DNA from: SVQP01 sp045660125
GTDB lineage: Bacteria; Bacillota; Clostridia; Oscillospirales; CAG-272
Length of the DNA stretch: 7,700 nt
NCBI GenBank assembly: GCA_045660125.1
Contig: JAZRDG010000076.1
Coordinates: forward strand, 1 to 7,700
Direction: 5' to 3'
Positions 5,138 to 7,700 of this stretch are shown one piece after another. The notes below the pieces were generated by a model, which had not been told where the DNA came from, did not search any database, and saw nothing but the letters and a program-made list of their open reading frames with translations. Position numbers and translations under genes: made by a program. Each line of letters opens with the position of its first letter. The stretch's first letter is position 1.

Positions 5138-6193
5138 TTATCCCAGCGCCTGCAATCTGTTTTTGATGGTAAGCAACTTTTCGTTTTCTTCAAGCTTTTG
5201 GAAAATAGGATTGACGTCCAAGTGATTGAGATAGATGCTTGCCAAGCTGCGTTCGCTGCTTCTGCCAACCTGCGCGTCCTCGTAATGCAGCCCCTTGACC
5301 ATGGGGGAGGTATGGTCGATGCTTGAAAATTTGTCGTAATTTTCAAGGTGCTCGCACATTTCCTCCAGCTCGGCAAATGCTTGGTCAGTCTCGCCCATCT
5401 CGGCAGAGCAGAGCGCCAAGCCGCGGCAAATGCTGGCAAGTCTGTTTTCCCAAAAGCCGAAGTCTTTGTCCAAAAAGACGAGATGGAACATGTCGTAAAC
5501 TGCTTTTCTGATGGCGTGGCGCTCTTTTGGCGTATAGCCTGCCTCGGGACAGGTGGTCAGCCTGCTCTCTGCCATATAAAACTCGTCGCAAGCCTTCCAG
5601 AAATACCATTTGCAATGTGTGACAAGCTCGTCGCCCTTGAGCACTAACCGCAGCAGATCCTTGTTGGCAGGCACTTGCTTTGCGTAATCAATGGCTATTT
5701 GATCGTTTCCAATGGCAGCGTGTGTCAGCGCAAGCGTTGTCAGTGCGCCAAAGTGTATCTCTGAATTTTTACTGCCCAGCAGCTTGTCGGCAATGGTAAT
5801 GATCTCACCGCTGTTACCGATTCGGTCCACAATGTAAAGGTCGTGCATCAGATGATTGAGCACGGTCTCGTTGTGCGGATACTTCTTTTGATACTGTCTG
5901 CACCGCTCCAAGGACTCACGACGCTTGCCCTTGTTGACCAAAATGTGCGCCTGTTCCTTGAATAACTGCATATCTTTTTCCAGTCGGATTGTGTCACAAC
6001 CCAGCAGATAATCCACGGTGGTATTGTAAAACGCTGCAATTTGCGGCAAAAGGGAAATGTCGGGCATGCCGTCACCGCGTTCCCATTTTGAAACCGATTG
6101 TACGGATATGCCAAGATGGTTTGCAAGCTCCTCTTGTGTGATACCGCGCTCCTTGCGGAGTGCCCTGACGGTTTGCGAAAAGTTGATTTCCAT
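5138..6193 (-). CDS. XRE-family transcriptional regulator with TPR-like C-terminal domain
   Basis: A 351-residue protein. The start is ATG at 6193, with AAAAGGAG six bases upstream. Residues 5-65 are a Cro/C1-type helix-turn-helix: ITQEELANHLGIS leads into the recognition helix VQSVSKWERG (31-40), then GMPDISLLPQIAAFYNTTVDYLLG, the usual HTH_3 ending. Residues 70-350 are almost entirely helical with TPR-like pairs (for example ALTTLALTHAAIGNDQIAIDYA, 150-171, and LCSAEMGETDQAFAELEEM, 261-279). In related regulators such a domain binds a peptide or partner protein, so this may be a sensor regulator; that is inference. It is a single gene with its own promoter and nearby palindromes that could be its autoregulatory sites. 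Its targets are unknown; the membrane-protein gene 116 bp downstream on the same strand is one candidate. Confidence 0.88.
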   Translation of the reverse strand: MEINFSQTVRALRKERGITQEELANHLGISVQSVSKWERGDGMPDISLLPQIAAFYNTTVDYLLGCDTIRLEKDMQLFKEQAHILVNKGKRRESLERCRQYQKKYPHNETVLNHLMHDLYIVDRIGNSGEIITIADKLLGSKNSEIHFGALTTLALTHAAIGNDQIAIDYAKQVPANKDLLRLVLKGDELVTHCKWYFWKACDEFYMAESRLTTCPEAGYTPKERHAIRKAVYDMFHLVFLDKDFGFWENRLASICRGLALCSAEMGETDQAFAELEEMCEHLENYDKFSSIDHTSPMVKGLHYEDAQVGRSSERSLASIYLNHLDVNPIFQKLEENEKLLTIKNRLQALG

Positions 6194-6221
6194 AACTTAC
6201 TCCTTTTACTTGGAAAAGTAA

Positions 6222-6231
6222 CAAACGTTTG
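6222..6231. promoter_or_regulatory. CAAACGTTTG palindrome, candidate operator of XRE regulator
   Basis: A perfect 10-bp palindrome just downstream of the -10 element (6242-6247) and upstream of the ribosome binding site of the XRE gene. XRE regulators commonly repress their own gene from such sites. No direct proof. Confidence 0.45.
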
Positions 6232-6241
6232 CTCTGCTTAC

Positions 6242-6269
6242 AGTATAGCATATTTGTCAGGAAATGCAA
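6242..6269 (-). promoter_or_regulatory. Probable extended -10 promoter of XRE regulator
   Basis: On the minus strand, TTGCAT (6264-6269), a 16-bp spacer and TATACT (6242-6247), with TGC directly before the -10 giving an extended -10 (TGnTATACT). It lies about 50 bp ahead of the regulator's start codon. Weaker than the other two promoters in the window. Confidence 0.6.
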
Positions 6270-6287
6270 GAACCGCTGTGTTTAATC

Positions 6288-6308
6288 TCGGTAGAAAAAA
6301 TCTACCGA
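6288..6308. repeat. TCGGTAGA-N5-TCTACCGA inverted repeat
   Basis: Perfect 8-bp arms (6288-6295 and 6301-6308) are separated by five A residues, with a further TAGTAGA at 6309-6315. It lies about 20 bp upstream of the -35 of the XRE gene, not next to a T-run, so it looks more like a protein-binding site than a terminator. Confidence 0.5.
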
Positions 6309-6361
6309 TAGTAGAACAAAGTCGAAAAGCGGCATTAGCCCGATCCCCATGCCATACAAGC

Positions 6362-6396
6362 AAAAACGGCTGCGCCATGCGCAGCCGTTCTTTTTT
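6362..6396 (-). terminator. Rho-independent terminator of ABC exporter gene
   Basis: An 11-bp perfect stem (AACGGCTGCGC at 6365-6375 with its complement at 6379-6389) around a 3-nt loop. On the minus strand it is followed by a T-run (complement of 6362-6366) and lies 8 bp past the exporter stop. The plus strand also has a T-run (CTTTTTT, 6390-6396), so it could work both ways. Confidence 0.9.
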
Positions 6397-6397
6397 A

Positions 6398-7700
6398 TCA
6401 ATCAAGCTCCTTCATACCTGTATAGAGCTCGTAGTATCTGCCCTTGAGGGCAAGCAGGTCGTCGTGGTCGCCGCGCTCGATGATCTCACCCTGCTCCAGT
6501 ACCATAATGGCGTTGGAGTTGCGTACCGTGGAAAGGCGGTGTGCAATAACAAAGGTGGTGCGGTTTTTCATCAGTCTATCCATGCCGCGCTCAATGTGGC
6601 GCTCGGTTCTGGTGTCAACCGAGGAGGTTGCCTCGTCCAGTACCAGAATGGGAGCCTTGGAAAGTGCTGCACGCGCAATGTTGAGCAGCTGACGCTGACC
6701 CTGCGACAGGTTTGCGCCGTCGCCCTCCAGCTTGGTCTGGTAGCCGTGCTCCAGGCGCATGATAAAGCTGTGTGCGCTTGCGGTCTTGGCTGCAGCAATA
6801 ACCTCCTCGTCGGTGGCATCCAGTCTGCCGTAGCGGATGTTTTCCATGACCGTGCCCGTAAACAGGTGGGTATCCTGCAGTACCATAGCAATATTCTGGC
6901 GCAGATAGTCGCGCGAGTACTGCTTGATATCAATGCCGTCGATGGTAATGCTGCCCGACTCGATATCGTAGAAGCGATTGAGCAGGTTGGTAATGGTGGT
7001 CTTGCCCGCGCCGGTCGAGCCGACAAACGCGATCTTCTGACCGGGATGCGCGTAAAGCGAGATGTTCTTGAGTACCGTCTTTTCGGGCACGTAGCCAAAG
7101 GTTACGTTCTCAAAGATCACGTCGCCCTTGATGCCGGTGTGTCCCTCGGTGCTCTCGCAGATTGCGTCCTCGGCATCAGGCTGCTCGGGCTGCTGATCCA
7201 TAACCGCAAACACGCGCTCAGCACCTGCAAGTGCGGAGAACACGGTGGTCATTTGCTGCGAGATGTTGGTAATGGGGAAGGAGAACTGTCTGGAATAGTT
7301 GGCAAATACGGTCAGCTCACCGGGGGTAAAGCCGGTCAGCAGCATCATCACACCGCCCACGCCCAGCGTAAAGGCAAAGGTGATCTGGCTGGTGTTGCCC
7401 ATGATGGGACCCATAATACCGCCCCAGAACATAGCGCGGTACTGCTTGCCGCGCAGGTCGTGGTTGAGAAGTCCGAACTCCTCCTCGCCCTCCTCCTCGT
7501 GGTTAAATACCTTGATGACCTTCTGACCCGAAACGGTCTCCCCAATGTAGCCGTTGACGGCGCCCAGCGCCGCCTGCTGCTCCTTGTAGAACTTACGGGA
7601 GCGCTTTGCAAGTGCTGCGCCGCCAAGGCCGAAGATGGGGATAAAGATGACCGTGATCAGCGTCAGCCACACGTTGGTGGTCAGCATGAACACGAACGTG
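6398..7700 (-). CDS. ABC exporter half-transporter (TMD-NBD), 3' part
   Basis: The gene runs off the right edge; the frame stays open to 7700, so about 433 C-terminal residues are seen out of a usual 580-620, and the GTG at 7693 is not a true start. Visible parts, numbered from 7693: two hydrophobic stretches (about 5-28 and 88-120) of a type-I exporter TM domain, then the ATPase: Walker A GSTGAGKTT (225-233), Q273 in VLQDTHLF, signature LSQGQRQL (329-336), Walker B ILVLDEATS with catalytic E354, and H385 in IAHRLST. This is the MsbA/LmrA/MdlB-like group, which exports lipids, peptides or drugs. In Firmicutes such genes often come as tandem pairs forming heterodimers. If so, this one carries the complete consensus ATPase site, and its partner would lie upstream outside the window. 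The terminator just after it makes it the last gene of its unit. The substrate cannot be told. Confidence 0.93.
   Translation of the reverse strand, partial: TFVFMLTTNVWLTLITVIFIPIFGLGGAALAKRSRKFYKEQQAALGAVNGYIGETVSGQKVIKVFNHEEEGEEEFGLLNHDLRGKQYRAMFWGGIMGPIMGNTSQITFAFTLGVGGVMMLLTGFTPGELTVFANYSRQFSFPITNISQQMTTVFSALAGAERVFAVMDQQPEQPDAEDAICESTEGHTGIKGDVIFENVTFGYVPEKTVLKNISLYAHPGQKIAFVGSTGAGKTTITNLLNRFYDIESGSITIDGIDIKQYSRDYLRQNIAMVLQDTHLFTGTVMENIRYGRLDATDEEVIAAAKTASAHSFIMRLEHGYQTKLEGDGANLSQGQRQLLNIARAALSKAPILVLDEATSSVDTRTERHIERGMDRLMKNRTTFVIAHRLSTVRNSNAIMVLEQGEIIERGDHDDLLALKGRYYELYTGMKELD

Overview
This window looks like chromosomal DNA of an anaerobic Gram-positive bacterium of the class Clostridia, probably an Oscillospiraceae/Ruminococcaceae-type gut organism. 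The evidence is a rubrerythrin, strong AGGAGG-type ribosome binding sites, two textbook sigma-A promoters with 17-bp spacers, a solute-binding protein that is a lipoprotein rather than a periplasmic protein, and families of GC-rich intergenic hairpin repeats. The genus cannot be fixed from sequence alone.

Layout, plus strand: (1) the 3' part of a rubrerythrin gene (2-418) closed by a 10-bp terminator; (2) an AT-rich regulatory region (462-714) crowded with TGCAT motifs, with a perfect promoter whose -10 is overlapped by a sequence resembling an arginine repressor (ARG) box; (3) a complete polar amino-acid ABC importer operon: lipoprotein binding protein (715-1473), an internal hairpin that probably lowers downstream expression, a permease carrying an unusual ~215-residue extracytoplasmic N-terminal extension (1546-2955), and the ATPase (2945-3688, GTG start, 11-nt overlap).

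The intergenic region 3689-4115 lies between convergent genes. It holds two inverted, diverged copies of one ~135-bp repeat. Each copy is four hairpins in a row, and the stems differ between copies by compensatory changes. A separate terminator-like hairpin lies between them.

Minus strand: a two-TM membrane protein of unknown function (4116-5021) with its own near-perfect promoter; an XRE-family regulator with a helical TPR-like C-terminus (5138-6193), with palindromes in its leader and upstream region; and the 3' part of an ABC exporter half-transporter (6398 to beyond the window end), closed by a strong terminator.

Taken together, genes 715-3688 form a transport unit. The binding protein captures an amino acid (arginine or another basic amino acid if the ARG-box reading is right), the permease forms the channel and the ATPase powers uptake. 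The other genes are single units with no clear functional link to it. No CRISPR array, tRNA, rRNA, transposase or phage gene was seen. The most unusual items are the permease N-terminal domain, the ARG-box-like site over the promoter, and the paired covarying hairpin repeats.
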